From Aquificaceae bacterium (lineage in GTDB: Bacteria; Aquificota; Aquificia; Aquificales; Aquificaceae), in contig JBBFKQ010000010.1 in assembly GCA_037481935.1 (NCBI GenBank), forward strand, positions 1-51,477: 51,477 nt of DNA, written 5' to 3'. A program made the translations under genes and the position numbers. The notes under the pieces are model-generated. The model saw nothing but the letters and a program-made list of their open reading frames with translations. It had not been told where the DNA came from and searched no databases. Positions 1 to 9,094 of the stretch are shown one piece after another; the first letter of the stretch is position 1, and every line of letters starts with the position of its first letter.

Positions 1-70
1 ATAGCTGAAACTTCTCTTTCCTTTTCAAAGGACTCCTCCAGTCATGACAACAGGAATTTTTCAGGAGCAT
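1..70 (-). CDS. Possible start of an unidentified gene cut by the window edge
   Basis: Downstream of glyS on the same strand an ATG at 70 is preceded by a good GGAGGAGG ribosome-binding sequence, and the frame stays open to the left edge (about 23 codons, beginning MLLKN). A second candidate start in the same frame is a TTG near base 28, also preceded by GGAGGAG. The fragment is too short and lysine-rich to assign to any family. It could be a real gene that continues outside the window or chance. Confidence 0.3.
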   Translation of the reverse strand, partial: MLLKNSCCHDWRSPLKRKEKFQL

Positions 71-119
71 AAATTAATCCCTCCTCCAGATACTGTCAAG
101 TAGCGTCTATGGTTTTTCA

Positions 120-2102
120 TCATTTATAGCCTCCTTCTGTTACTATCTTGCTAAAATCCGCAAACCTGTTGAAAAGTTTTTTTATTCTGTATAAGAGGGC
201 AAGCCTGTTTTTCCTTATTTCCTCCCTGGGGTCCATTACCAGCACTTTATCAAAGAAGTTGTCTATGGGTTCTTTCAGAGCTGAGAGACTGAGCAAATCC
301 TGCGTGCCCTCAAGCCCCCTTAAGGCTTCCCAGAGCCTTTTCTCTTCCTCTTCAAGAAGCAGCCCTTCTTTCACCATACCTTCCCCCCATTCTGGAGGCA
401 GTATCCTCACTACCCTCCTGTAGGCTTCAGCTATATGTTTAAATTCTTCCTCCTCCCTCAGGCTGGCAAGGGTTTTTACCGTGTTTATCACTTCGTAAGG
501 TCTCAGCGGATTTTTAACTTCAAGAACTGCCCTCACAAGGTCATAGCCATAGGGGTCAAGGTAAGCTTCAAGCCTTGCTTCAAGAAACTTTCTAACATCC
601 TCATGGGACCCTTCAAGAAGTTGAGAAAGGTCCACATCCCAGCCAAAGGCATCTATTATGGCAAAGAGCCCATGGGCAAGTCTTCTCATACCATAGGGGT
701 CTGAGCTTCCGCTGGGAGACTCACCCACAGCCATGAAGGTGCTAAGGCTATCAAGCCTGTCCGCAAGGGAGAGCACCGCAGAAATATGGCTGGAGGGCAG
801 TGGGTCTGTTGGACGCACAGGAAGGTAATGCTCATAGATAGCAAGGGCAACCTCAGGGTCTTCGCCCTGCCTCAAAGCGTAAACATACCCCATGTATCCC
901 TGAAGCTCATCAAACTCCCTCACCATCTGCGTCAGAAGGTCTGCCTTGCATAGCTGGCTTGCCCTCTCTATCTTTCTCTTCTTTTCTTCAGACAGCCCAA
1001 GGAGGTCCGCCAGCTTCATGGCAAGGGCTCCAACCCTTCTTACCTTCTGGAGCATACTGCCAGCCTTTGGATGGAAAAGGACTTCAGAAAGCCCGGGAAC
1101 AAGCTCCTCAAGGGGCCTTTTGAGGTCCTCTCTGTAGAAGAAGAGGGCATCCTCAAGCCTTGCCCTAATCACCTTCTCGTAGCCTTTTACTATCACCCCA
1201 TCCCTGGGATAGTTGTTGCTTATGGCTATGAAGTAAGGTAGGAGTTTACCCTCCTTCTCCACACAGAAGAACCTCTGATGGTGTGCAAGGACGGTCATTA
1301 TGACCCTGTCTGGAAGCTCAAGGTAGCTTTCATCAAACTTCCCTACCACCGCAAAGGGGAACTCCACTAGGTTTGTTACCTCCTCCTCCAGACCCTCGGG
1401 ATATAGAGGCCTTCCGCCAAGGGCATAGGCTTCATCCTGAAGGAAGGCAAGCACCATGCCAAGCCTCTCCCTGTAATCTGCAATCACGTAGTTGTTCCTT
1501 AGAACCTCCATATAATCTCCTGCCCTCTTCAGTTCTATTGGTCCTGGGGATAGAATTCTGTGGCCGAGGGTGAACCTGCCTGCCTTTACCCTTCCAAAGG
1601 AGAAGGGCAGAACTTCATCACCGTAGAGGGCGCATATCCACCTGATGGGTCTTGAAAATCTGAGGTTTGAGGAATCCCATCTCATGGTTCTCGGAAAAGG
1701 GGCAGACTGGAGAAGCTCCTCAAACTGCTGAGAGAGTCTTTCAAGAGGTGAGACTTCCCTTACCCTTCTCCTTATGGCGGTGTAGAGTCCCTCACCTTTA
1801 TGAAGTTCAACAAGGTCCTCCATGTCTGCCCTGTTTCTTTCAAGAAAGGCAAGGAGCGCTCTTGTGGGCTTTCCCTCCTCATAGGCCACCTTGACGGGTG
1901 GACCGTAGATAATTTCCTCTCTCTCTGGGGCAATGTTTTCAAGGTTTTTTACAAAGAAGGCAAGCCTTCTGGGTGTTGCGAAGGCCTGTATATCGTGCCT
2001 GTGTAGAATCTGGGAAAGCCTCTCCTTCATATAGTTCAGAGCAGACAGTATAACACCGGCGGGCAGCTCCTCAGTTCCTATTTCTATAAGAAGGTCTTTC
2101 AT
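120..2102 (-). CDS. glyS: Glycyl-tRNA synthetase beta subunit
   Basis: Beta chain of the bacterial alpha2-beta2 glycyl-tRNA synthetase, which charges tRNA-Gly in the cytoplasm; the alpha chain (glyQ) is not in the window. The protein of about 660 residues begins MKDLLIEIGTEELP, the hallmark opening of GlyS, and carries the family blocks ATPRRLA, GHRIL, VIMTVLAHHQRFF and SDPYGMRRLAHGL. Length is normal for the family. A longer reading frame extends to 2171, but MKDLL at 2102 is the conserved start and lies one base after the stop of the upstream gene, whose last codons supply the G-rich ribosome-binding sequence. It is therefore probably translated by coupling with that gene. No oddities were seen. 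Confidence 0.97.
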   Translation of the reverse strand: MKDLLIEIGTEELPAGVILSALNYMKERLSQILHRHDIQAFATPRRLAFFVKNLENIAPEREEIIYGPPVKVAYEEGKPTRALLAFLERNRADMEDLVELHKGEGLYTAIRRRVREVSPLERLSQQFEELLQSAPFPRTMRWDSSNLRFSRPIRWICALYGDEVLPFSFGRVKAGRFTLGHRILSPGPIELKRAGDYMEVLRNNYVIADYRERLGMVLAFLQDEAYALGGRPLYPEGLEEEVTNLVEFPFAVVGKFDESYLELPDRVIMTVLAHHQRFFCVEKEGKLLPYFIAISNNYPRDGVIVKGYEKVIRARLEDALFFYREDLKRPLEELVPGLSEVLFHPKAGSMLQKVRRVGALAMKLADLLGLSEEKKRKIERASQLCKADLLTQMVREFDELQGYMGYVYALRQGEDPEVALAIYEHYLPVRPTDPLPSSHISAVLSLADRLDSLSTFMAVGESPSGSSDPYGMRRLAHGLFAIIDAFGWDVDLSQLLEGSHEDVRKFLEARLEAYLDPYGYDLVRAVLEVKNPLRPYEVINTVKTLASLREEEEFKHIAEAYRRVVRILPPEWGEGMVKEGLLLEEEEKRLWEALRGLEGTQDLLSLSALKEPIDNFFDKVLVMDPREEIRKNRLALLYRIKKLFNRFADFSKIVTEGGYK

Positions 2103-2103
2103 A

Positions 2104-2682
2104 CTATTCCCCCATAAGAGAAAGAGCTTGTGCAATGTTGGCAAAGTAAGTGTTGGGGAATTTCTCCTCAATCTTTTTCAGAAGAGCCTGTGCTTCCTGC
2201 GTCCTTCCCTCTTTCCTGAGCACCTGTGCCTTGAGCAGAAGGGCGCTCACATAGTTAAAATCTTCTTCCCTAATACCTTCCAACTCTCTAAGAGCCTCCC
2301 TGTTTTTGCCCTTCTTGAAAAGCTCATAGGCATACCTTTCCCTGTATAGGGATTGGAGCTCTCTGTCCTTCAGGCTCTTCACTACTTCATGAGCAACAGC
2401 CTCTTCATTAACCTTCACATCCTTTGTGTGTTCTGCCATGTATAGCTCGTAGGAGAGGAAAAGAGACCTGAAGGAGCTATCCTTTGAGGAAGCTGAATCT
2501 ATCAGCTCCTTTGCCTTCATGTAGTTCCCCGCTTGCAGGAGTTTTCTTATTTCATACTCCTTGTATGCAAGCTCCTGAAGTTTGCGATTTGTGTAACTTT
2601 TCCAGAGAAGGAAAGCGCCCACAAGAATAAGGGGAAGGATTAAGAAAGCACCTACTCTGAGAATTATATCCCTCATTAACAA
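2104..2682 (-). CDS. Membrane-anchored TPR-type protein, YfgM-like
   Basis: Protein of 192 residues with one N-terminal membrane segment (about residues 9-27, ILRVGAFLILPLILVGAFLL) followed by alpha-helical repeats that look like degenerate tetratricopeptide units (AYELFKKGKNREALREL and LKAQVLRKEGRTQEAQALL are the clearest). This architecture matches the YfgM/TPR_21 family, periplasmic chaperone-like proteins that associate with the Sec translocon. That the next gene upstream is secF, two bases away on the same strand, fits this. Start may be at 2682 or at the second Met (2676). Function is inferred from architecture and context only. Confidence 0.75.
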   Translation of the reverse strand: MLMRDIILRVGAFLILPLILVGAFLLWKSYTNRKLQELAYKEYEIRKLLQAGNYMKAKELIDSASSKDSSFRSLFLSYELYMAEHTKDVKVNEEAVAHEVVKSLKDRELQSLYRERYAYELFKKGKNREALRELEGIREEDFNYVSALLLKAQVLRKEGRTQEAQALLKKIEEKFPNTYFANIAQALSLMGE

Positions 2683-2684
2683 AA

Positions 2685-3548
2685 TTATACACTCACAGGC
2701 TGTGGTCTGAGCCTGCTCTTAATGTCAAAGACCAGTGCGCTGGCCACAAAGATAGAAGAGAGCGTGCCCACCACAACGCCCACCACAAAGGCAAACATTA
2801 TGTTGGAAAGGGCAGGACCTCCAAACAGGAAAAGGGTAAGGGATACTACAAAGGTGGTAAGGGAGGTCATCAAGGTTCTCGCAAGGGTCTGGTTTATGGA
2901 GGTGTCTATAAGCTCTCTGAAAGGTGTTCCCTTTCTTATGCGCAGGTTTTCCCTTATCCTGTCAAAGACAACCACCGTATCCGATACAGAATATCCTGCC
3001 ACTATGAGGAGTGCTGCCACCACATCAAGGTTAACCTCCCTCTGGGTTATGGAGTAAGCTCCCACCACTATAAGCACATCATGAGCCAGAGCAACTATGG
3101 CGCCCAGTGCCCAGAGAGGCTCAAACCTGTATCCAAGATAGAGGAGTATGCCACCAATGGCTACAAGCATTGCCCATATGGCTTTCTGACGCAGTTCTGA
3201 TGTTATTATACCCCCTATGCTCTCAGACCTTATGAGTTCATATTTAGAAAGCTTTTTCAGTTCCTCAAGGGCTCTTTCTGAAGGGTCTCCGAGCCTGAGC
3301 TTTACAATAACCGTCCCCTGAGCGGTGTCCTGAACCTGAAAGTGGGAGTAGCCCGCACCTTCCAGAAGCTTTCTCACATCTCCCACCTTCACAGGCTTTT
3401 CAAACTTCACCTCAAGAACACTTCCTCCTGTAAAGTCAAGCCCCAGGTTAAGGCCCCTGTAGGCAAGGGATAGAAGGCTCAGTAGCAAAAGGAGGAGGGA
3501 GACAAGGTATGCATAATACCTGAGGCTTATGAAAGGTATGCTTTTCAT
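2685..3548 (-). CDS. secF: Protein translocase subunit SecF
   Basis: SecF of the SecDF complex, which uses the proton gradient to pull secreted proteins across the inner membrane. The 287-residue protein has the RND-type six-segment layout, with the diagnostic [12 protein letters not shown] loop after the first membrane segment (about residues 35-46) and [17 protein letters not shown] in the fourth segment. The frame can be extended upstream to 3809, but that would overlap the divergent gene and encodes no SecF-like sequence; MKSIPF at 3548 is the plausible start. No secD is adjacent, so the usual secD-secF pairing is broken here. Start lies 15 bases from the divergent glycosyltransferase gene. 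Confidence 0.95.
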   Translation of the reverse strand: MKSIPFISLRYYAYLVSLLLLLLSLLSLAYRGLNLGLDFTGGSVLEVKFEKPVKVGDVRKLLEGAGYSHFQVQDTAQGTVIVKLRLGDPSERALEELKKLSKYELIRSESIGGIITSELRQKAIWAMLVAIGGILLYLGYRFEPLWALGAIVALAHDVLIVVGAYSITQREVNLDVVAALLIVAGYSVSDTVVVFDRIRENLRIRKGTPFRELIDTSINQTLARTLMTSLTTFVVSLTLFLFGGPALSNIMFAFVVGVVVGTLSSIFVASALVFDIKSRLRPQPVSV

Positions 3549-3563
3549 GTTTATAATTGTAGC
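3549..3563. promoter_or_regulatory. Bidirectional -10 region between secF and a glycosyltransferase gene
   Basis: Only 15 bases separate two divergent start codons. On the plus strand TATAAT (3552-3557) lies 6 bases before the ATG at 3564; on the minus strand an overlapping TACAAT lies 7 bases before the secF ATG. Neither gene has a Shine-Dalgarno sequence. The spacing puts both transcription starts at or next to the ATG, implying leaderless mRNAs; -35 elements would lie inside the opposite gene. Confidence 0.5.
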
Positions 3564-5045
3564 ATGCTTTATCTTCTGGCTCTGCTGGTGCCAGTTCTCT
3601 ATTTTTTTAATCTTGGTGCCTTTCAGGTCTGGTCTCCCAACGAAGCCTTCTATGCAGACTCTGCACGCAGGATGCTCCAGAGTGGAGACTTCATAACACC
3701 CTACTACAACGGAGAGCTGAGGCTCAACAAGCCACCCATGACCTACTGGCTTGTGGCTACTGGATACTCTCTTCTGGGTGTTAACGAGTGGGGTCTCAGG
3801 CTCATGCATGCTCTCCTCGGACTGGGGACGGGGTTGATAACAATGCTAATGGCGAGGGAGCTCACAGGGAGCTGGAGAATTGGGCTTCTGAGCTTTCTTG
3901 TCCTTACCCTTTCTGTGCAGTTCTTTGCCAACTCTCAGTATGCATCTCCGGAGGTGCCCTTTACCCTCTTCATAACACTGAGCCTATACTTCTGGCTTCT
4001 ATACTACAGAAGGGGGGTTTTCCTCCTTCTCCCTCTTGCCTTTCTTTCTTCTTCCCTTGCCATGCTTGTGAAGGGTCCTGCTGGCTTTGTGCTGCCAGCT
4101 GGTGTGGTCTTTTTTTACCTGCTCTTTACAAACCCTGGGGAGCTTCTCAGGCTCAGGTATTATATGCTTAGCCTTCTGGCCATAGTGCTGGGTCTGTGGT
4201 GGCATGTATATCAGATATTTACAAAGGGAAGCCTGTTCTGGGAGGTCTTCTACAGGGAAAATCTCAGGCGTGTGTATCATGGTGATGAGCCTTTTTACTT
4301 TTATCTTGCTGACCTGAATGTGAGCTTTCTGCCCTACTCCATACTCTTCTTCCCCGCCCTTGTATGGGTAGTCCTCAGGGTGAGGAGAGAATACGCTTTT
4401 CCTCTTGTGTGGTTTGCCTTTGTGTATGGACTTTTCAGCCTTGTAGCCCAGAAGATACCCGTGTATGTGCTTCCTGCCTTTCCTGCCCTTGCCATAATCA
4501 CCTCTGGCTTCTTGATTTCTGAGGAGTGGGGAAGGGTTAAAAAAGCTCTGTCTCTGTCTGTTTCAGCCCTTGTGGTGCTCTTACTTTTTGCTGGCGTGCT
4601 TTTCTTCTCGCTCAGTCCTCTGTTGCTTCTTCTATTGCCCCTTCCTCTTCTTCTATTTCTGAGAGATTTCAGACTTTCTCCGGCAATGGCAGGTCTTCTG
4701 TTGATAGTATTTCTCAAGCTGGGGCTTCTGCCAGAGCTCGAAGAGAAAAGATGGGTCAGAGAGCTTGGAGAGTTTATAAGGAGGCTTGACCCTTCTGCAG
4801 TTAAACCAACTTACGAGGTGGGGCACTTTCACCATAGCCTACCCTTCTATGCGGAGAGAAGAATAATAAGGGACAGACAGCCAGAGGCAGGCTCGCTTGT
4901 AATTTTCAGGCTTGGGTCCTTTGAGGGCTGTAAGCCAGTAAAAACCTTCAGGCTCTACACAGGTTCAGAAAGCAGGCTCTTCAGGTTCCTCATGGATGCC
5001 CGCGGGGATAAAAGATTTGAAGACTTTGGCGTCTGCCTTTACTGA
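3564..5045 (+). CDS. Glycosyltransferase family 39 (ArnT/PMT-like) membrane protein
   Basis: Integral membrane glycosyltransferase of the GT39/GT83 type, which transfers a sugar from a polyprenyl-phosphate donor on the outer face of the membrane. The 493-residue protein has a first membrane segment, then a periplasmic loop [19 protein letters not shown] followed by LNKPPMTYW, the layout of ArnT and related enzymes. The family acidic pair (usually DE) is NE here, leaving one acidic residue. About ten more hydrophobic segments follow and a short soluble tail. The acceptor (lipid A, protein or other glycan) cannot be read from sequence. Its 3' end overlaps the convergent ompA-like gene by 7 bases. 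Confidence 0.85.
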   Translation: MLYLLALLVPVLYFFNLGAFQVWSPNEAFYADSARRMLQSGDFITPYYNGELRLNKPPMTYWLVATGYSLLGVNEWGLRLMHALLGLGTGLITMLMARELTGSWRIGLLSFLVLTLSVQFFANSQYASPEVPFTLFITLSLYFWLLYYRRGVFLLLPLAFLSSSLAMLVKGPAGFVLPAGVVFFYLLFTNPGELLRLRYYMLSLLAIVLGLWWHVYQIFTKGSLFWEVFYRENLRRVYHGDEPFYFYLADLNVSFLPYSILFFPALVWVVLRVRREYAFPLVWFAFVYGLFSLVAQKIPVYVLPAFPALAIITSGFLISEEWGRVKKALSLSVSALVVLLLFAGVLFFSLSPLLLLLLPLPLLLFLRDFRLSPAMAGLLLIVFLKLGLLPELEEKRWVRELGEFIRRLDPSAVKPTYEVGHFHHSLPFYAERRIIRDRQPEAGSLVIFRLGSFEGCKPVKTFRLYTGSESRLFRFLMDARGDKRFEDFGVCLY

Positions 5046-6133
5046 CCGGGCACCTGAATCACTATAAACTCTGCCCTTCTGTTGGTAAGCCTACCAATGG
5101 GTGTGGCGTTGTCCGCTATGTATCTTTCCTTTCCAAAGCCTGCTATTTCTATCCTCTCTGAAGGTATACCAGCTTTAATAAGGTAGTCTCTTACAGCCTG
5201 AGCTCTCCTTAGAGCAAGCCTGTCATTGTAAGCCTTTGGACCGATGCTGTCGGTAAAGCCCTCTATCCTTACTCTCACGCCAGGGTTTTCCTTGAGAGCT
5301 TTAACCACCTCATTAAGAAGCGGTATGTATTCCCTCTTTATGTTGTGTTTATCAAAATCAAAGTGAACCCTTGCGGTCACCATGAGGAGCTCTTCCTGAG
5401 GCTGAGGTGGCTTGGGAGCTGGAGCGGGAGGAGGAGCTGGTTCAGCCTTTGCAAGCTCCGGAAGGAAGGGCTTACCTGTGTAGCATTCAAGGTTTCCGTC
5501 CCTGGCTATGTTTACTTTCTGTATGGCAGTGTTTATTTCAGTCTGCGCCTTTCCGTAAAAATCCACAACCTTTGTAATGCTTGGCTGGGGTTTTGAGAGC
5601 TCGTAAGCCATGGCATCATAATAAACCTCAGCCCTTGCAAGCTCGGCGGGTGCACAGCTAAGAGCCCTGTTCTCTCTTGCATACTTGAGGCTTGAATTGA
5701 GAGAGCTTATGTCCAGCCCAAGACTCTTTTCATACTCAACCCTTATTCTTGAGCCTTCCTCCTCATCATAGTATAGTGGCTCACCATACTCACCGTATTC
5801 AACCTTCTTAACCCTCTTTACCTCTGCCTGCTCTATGAATTCAATGTTATCAAGCTCCACCCTTCCTGCCCTTGCCTTTGAAAGGGCACTGAAGCTCTTT
5901 ACCATAAAGAGCCTTGAGCCAGCCTCATCCAGACTGGAAGCAAGGGAGTTTGCCACATCTCTGCTTGTCCTCGCCTTCTCAAAGTGATATGGGTCTTTGA
6001 GGTCAATTTCTGCTCTCTTTGCAAGCTCAATGCTTCTCTGGACCTGATTTACACCATCAAGAATCCTCATGTTAGAAAAGTCCTGTGCATAGAGGAGTGC
6101 AGAGCTCATGAGTAAGAAACCAAGCTTTTTCAT
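5039..6133 (-). CDS. OmpA-family outer-membrane/peptidoglycan-binding protein
   Basis: Protein of 364 residues with a signal peptide (MKKLGFLLMSSALLYAQ), a helical N-terminal region of about 220 residues rich in charged residues, a Pro/Ala linker near residues 235-258, and a C-terminal OmpA domain (VHFDFDKHNI, then GFTDSIG and NDRLALRRAQAVRDYL, ending RLTNRRAEFIV). The Asp of TDSIG and the Arg of LALRR are the usual peptidoglycan diaminopimelate-binding residues. The frame can be opened to 6193, but MKK at 6133 has a strong AAAGGAGGG ribosome-binding sequence and the signal peptide. The N-terminal part is not a recognisable beta-barrel; it may be a periplasmic helical domain. Likely ties the outer membrane to the cell wall. 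Confidence 0.88.
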   Translation of the reverse strand: MKKLGFLLMSSALLYAQDFSNMRILDGVNQVQRSIELAKRAEIDLKDPYHFEKARTSRDVANSLASSLDEAGSRLFMVKSFSALSKARAGRVELDNIEFIEQAEVKRVKKVEYGEYGEPLYYDEEEGSRIRVEYEKSLGLDISSLNSSLKYARENRALSCAPAELARAEVYYDAMAYELSKPQPSITKVVDFYGKAQTEINTAIQKVNIARDGNLECYTGKPFLPELAKAEPAPPPAPAPKPPQPQEELLMVTARVHFDFDKHNIKREYIPLLNEVVKALKENPGVRVRIEGFTDSIGPKAYNDRLALRRAQAVRDYLIKAGIPSERIEIAGFGKERYIADNATPIGRLTNRRAEFIVIQVPGQ

Positions 6134-6175
6134 GCTTCCCTCCTTTCTCCTTATTCTACAATAAAATTTTACACC

Positions 6176-6619
6176 ATGAGGGCTGTTCTGCAAAGGGTAA
6201 AAGAGTCAAGGGTTCTTGTGGATGGCTCGGAGGTTGCACGCATAGGTGAGGGGCTCAACATACTACTGGGGGTTGGGGTGGGTGATACTGAAGATGACGT
6301 TAAAAAGCTCGTAGAAAAGATAATAAACCTGCGTATCTTTGAAGGCTCCTCCGGAAAGTTCAACCTTTCTCTTCTTGATATAATGGGCTCTGCACTTGTT
6401 GTATCCCAGTTTACGCTCTATGCCAACATAAGAAAGGGCAGAAGACCCAGCTTTGAGCTTGCAGAAAAGCCTGAGAGGGCAAGGGAGCTCTATGAGCTCT
6501 TTGTAGAAAGACTCTCGGAGCATGTGCCCACCCAGTGTGGTATGTTCGGTGCCATGATGGAGGTTCATATAGTCAACTGGGGACCTGTTACCATAATACT
6601 TGACAGCAAGGAGATTTAG
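6176..6619 (+). CDS. dtd: D-aminoacyl-tRNA deacylase
   Basis: Dtd hydrolyses D-amino acids (and misacylated Gly) from tRNA, keeping D-amino acids out of proteins. The 147-residue protein has both active-site motifs: SQFTLYA (about residues 79-85) and NWGPVT near the C terminus, the Gly-cisPro motif. Start ATG at 6176 gives the canonical MRAVLQRV opening. There is no ribosome-binding sequence; instead TAAAAT lies 8 bases upstream, suggesting a leaderless mRNA. Divergent from the ompA-like gene with 42 bases between them; its 3' end overlaps the convergent HerA gene by 4 bases. Confidence 0.96.
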   Translation: MRAVLQRVKESRVLVDGSEVARIGEGLNILLGVGVGDTEDDVKKLVEKIINLRIFEGSSGKFNLSLLDIMGSALVVSQFTLYANIRKGRRPSFELAEKPERARELYELFVERLSEHVPTQCGMFGAMMEVHIVNWGPVTIILDSKEI

Positions 6620-8466
6620 AGTTCTATTTCTAAAAGCATGCTGAAGGGCACGGCTATACCGCTCAGGAAAAGGTGACCCGGTTTGAGGGTGGGTAACAAC
6701 CTGACCTGGTCTTCGTAGGGATATTCAAAGAACTGTGAAACTGCGTTTATGTCATTCTGCGTTATCAGCCTGAAGATTGCCTGAGTGTTGAGTTGAGAGA
6801 GCACATACTTGCTCAAGTTTGCAGGTCTCTGAGAGACAGCCAGAAGACCAACTCCAAACTTTCTTCCTTCAAGGGCTATCCTCTTTGTCATACTTATGGC
6901 CAGGTTCTCCCTGCCTGCAGGAACCTCCGTGGCTCCCCTCTCTGGAGCAAAGTTGTGAGCTTCTTCAAGAACAAGGAGCCTTCTTGAAGGTTTTGACCTG
7001 GCAATGGACATTATCTCTCTGAGAAGGAGCCCCGTCATGTTTAGCCTGGTGTTTATGTTCACCACATCCCTGAGGTCTATTATGACCACATCAGCAGGTG
7101 AGCTGAGGGCTTCACCCAGCAACCTGAAGACTTGTGGTTGATTCTGGAGGACCTCTTCACCCATGTCTTTTGACAACATACGGAGCACTTCAAGCACCTC
7201 CTTTTTCAGTCCACCCTTAGAAGCCTCAAGGAGCATGTCTCCCAGGCCTCTTTCAGCATAAGCGGAGAGTCTGAGGTCCGGTTTTATGTAAGTCCTCATG
7301 TGGGTGAGGAATGTCCTTTCCTCCTCACCTTTCTCCTGAAGTAAAAGTCCATATTCTCTAAAGAGCTCCTTTATATCCTCCACCCATAGAGGAAGAAGTG
7401 TATAGGGTATTCTTACGTGGTGAATTCTGCTCTCTTCAATTCTGAGCTTCTGCCTGTACTCTCCGAACAGGTCAAAGACAAAGGTTTTGCATACAGCGGG
7501 TGGCGTGTTTTCAATGAGCCTTGCCACAAAGGTGGTCTTTCCAGAGCCTGTGGTCCCGAGGATAGCCATGTGCATGGAGCTTATTTTTGCAAGGTCCACA
7601 TAAACTGATACTGGCCTTCCCACAAGGTTTCCAACCCTCACAGGCAAGTCCATTGAATAGCCAGAGAGGTTTGTTTTCATAACCCTCTTGAGGTCCTCAT
7701 CCCCCTCTCTTACAGGAAGAAGCTGGTCACCCGGACGAAGACCGGAGAGGGGTGTGCCAAAGTAGCCCTCCTCTTTTTCTCTGAGCTCAAGGAGCACCCT
7801 GACCTTTCCCATAAGACCAGACGCCCTGAGAGAGGTTCTGAGGTAGGCAACAGCCCAGACCCTGCTTTCAGAGGGACCCTCTAAGGATTCTGGCTGACCT
7901 GTATGGGTGTATACCTTTGTGAGCTTGCACAGAAGCCTTCCATGCTCCCTTTGAGCCCACAGAAAGGACTGCTCTGGGAGGTTTTCAAAGAGAGCCACCA
8001 CCGCCTCTGTGGAAGATTCAACGGACAGAACAACCGCCACCGTATCCTCAAAGAGTCTTACAGACCTTCTTTTGTAGTCCTCAAAGAGCTCAAGAAGCCT
8101 CCTTGCCTCCTCTCCATGCAGGGCGACCATGACCTCTAAATTGCCATCCTCCTCAAGTCCCGGTCTTGTGAGGTTTGCAGAACCCACAAGGGCTAGTCTG
8201 TCGTCTATCAGTATGAGCTTCGCATGAAGCTTTTCGTTTATGTATAGCTCAGCACCATACCTTTCAAGAGCTTTAAAAGTGCCCTCTCCCGTTATGCTCA
8301 AGTCCCTAAGCTCCCCGGCTCTGAGTATAACCTCAAGCCTCACACCTCTAGGAAGCACCTCGAGGAGTTTTTCAAGCATGCACTGGTCAATCCAGGGAGA
8401 GGCTATCTTCAGGCTCTTGCTGGCTGTTGCCACTTCCCTTCTGAGTATCTCAAGATATTCCTTCAT
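6616..8466 (-). CDS. Phospholipase D-like nuclease fused to a HerA-family ATPase
   Basis: A 616-residue fusion. Residues 1-130 form one phospholipase D domain with an intact HKD motif (H81-A-K83-x4-D88) and GSANLT at 95-100. After a linker comes a HerA-like part: a beta-barrel region (about 220-290), Walker A GTTGSGKT at 304-311, Walker B LLVLEEAH at 497-504, and the HerA signature SQRPANLSKYVLSQLNTQ near 545-562. HerA proteins are hexameric DNA translocases that usually work with a separate nuclease such as NurA; here the nuclease is on the same chain. A single HKD motif implies a dimerised active site. Role may be DNA end processing or anti-phage defence. It overlaps coaE by 17 bases, so is likely co-transcribed with it. 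Confidence 0.88.
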   Translation of the reverse strand: MKEYLEILRREVATASKSLKIASPWIDQCMLEKLLEVLPRGVRLEVILRAGELRDLSITGEGTFKALERYGAELYINEKLHAKLILIDDRLALVGSANLTRPGLEEDGNLEVMVALHGEEARRLLELFEDYKRRSVRLFEDTVAVVLSVESSTEAVVALFENLPEQSFLWAQREHGRLLCKLTKVYTHTGQPESLEGPSESRVWAVAYLRTSLRASGLMGKVRVLLELREKEEGYFGTPLSGLRPGDQLLPVREGDEDLKRVMKTNLSGYSMDLPVRVGNLVGRPVSVYVDLAKISSMHMAILGTTGSGKTTFVARLIENTPPAVCKTFVFDLFGEYRQKLRIEESRIHHVRIPYTLLPLWVEDIKELFREYGLLLQEKGEEERTFLTHMRTYIKPDLRLSAYAERGLGDMLLEASKGGLKKEVLEVLRMLSKDMGEEVLQNQPQVFRLLGEALSSPADVVIIDLRDVVNINTRLNMTGLLLREIMSIARSKPSRRLLVLEEAHNFAPERGATEVPAGRENLAISMTKRIALEGRKFGVGLLAVSQRPANLSKYVLSQLNTQAIFRLITQNDINAVSQFFEYPYEDQVRLLPTLKPGHLFLSGIAVPFSMLLEIEL

Positions 8467-9064
8467 TCTGAAACTCCACCCAGTTTCTGAAAACCCTCAC
8501 AAGCTCAAGTGTTCTACTTCTAAGGTTATCCAGAGTTCCCCTGTTCTCCAAAATAAAGTGGGCGTATCTGAGCTTTTTCTCTGGAGGCATCTGATTTTTC
8601 CACCTTCTTTCAAAGTCTTCAGGACTGTAGCCAGCTCTCAGGGCTCTATCTCTGCATACCTCATAGGGTGCATACACCAGAAGAGTTGCATGGTAGTTTC
8701 TGTAGGTGCCCTTTTCCACGAGAAGGCTTGCCTCAACAACTACCACACCCTTTTCTGGAATTTTCCTGAACTCCTCTTCAAGCCTTTTGTAAAGGGCTAT
8801 GTGGGTTATATTCTCTAAAAGCCTGAGCTTTTCAGCGTCCTTAAAAACCATGTCAGCAAGCCTTTTCCTGTCAATTTCTCCACCTTCATCAAGTATTTCA
8901 CTGCCAAAAGCCCTTACCACCTCTGTGTAGACCTCACCCCTTTCTTCGTAAAAGCTCCTTATAATCCCATCTGCATCAAAAACCTGAAAGCCCGCTTCCT
9001 GAAAAAACCTTCCCACAGTGGACTTGCCCGAGCCAAGGTTTCCCGTCAGGGCTATCTTTAGCAT
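8450..9064 (-). CDS. coaE: Dephospho-CoA kinase
   Basis: Last step of coenzyme A synthesis: phosphorylates the ribose 3'-hydroxyl of dephospho-CoA with ATP. The 204-residue protein starts MLKIALTGNLGSGKST (P-loop at about residues 8-16) and carries FDADGI, VVEASLLVE and the Arg-rich lid RDRALRAGYSPEDFERRWKNQM, all typical of CoaE. Length is normal. TAAAAT lies 8 bases upstream of the ATG with no ribosome-binding sequence, so the mRNA may be leaderless. Its end overlaps the downstream PLD-HerA gene. Confidence 0.95.
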   Translation of the reverse strand: MLKIALTGNLGSGKSTVGRFFQEAGFQVFDADGIIRSFYEERGEVYTEVVRAFGSEILDEGGEIDRKRLADMVFKDAEKLRLLENITHIALYKRLEEEFRKIPEKGVVVVEASLLVEKGTYRNYHATLLVYAPYEVCRDRALRAGYSPEDFERRWKNQMPPEKKLRYAHFILENRGTLDNLRSRTLELVRVFRNWVEFQNEGIS

Positions 9065-9094
9065 TAAGGGATATTTTAAACTGGAGGTGCTGAC

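Noticed and set aside
2103-2171. Extension of glyS by 23 residues
   Set aside because: It would overlap the upstream gene; MKDLLIEIG is the conserved GlyS beginning.
3549-3809. An N-terminal extension of SecF by 87 residues
   Set aside because: It lies wholly over the divergent glycosyltransferase gene and lacks SecF-like sequence; the family start is MKSIPF at 3548.
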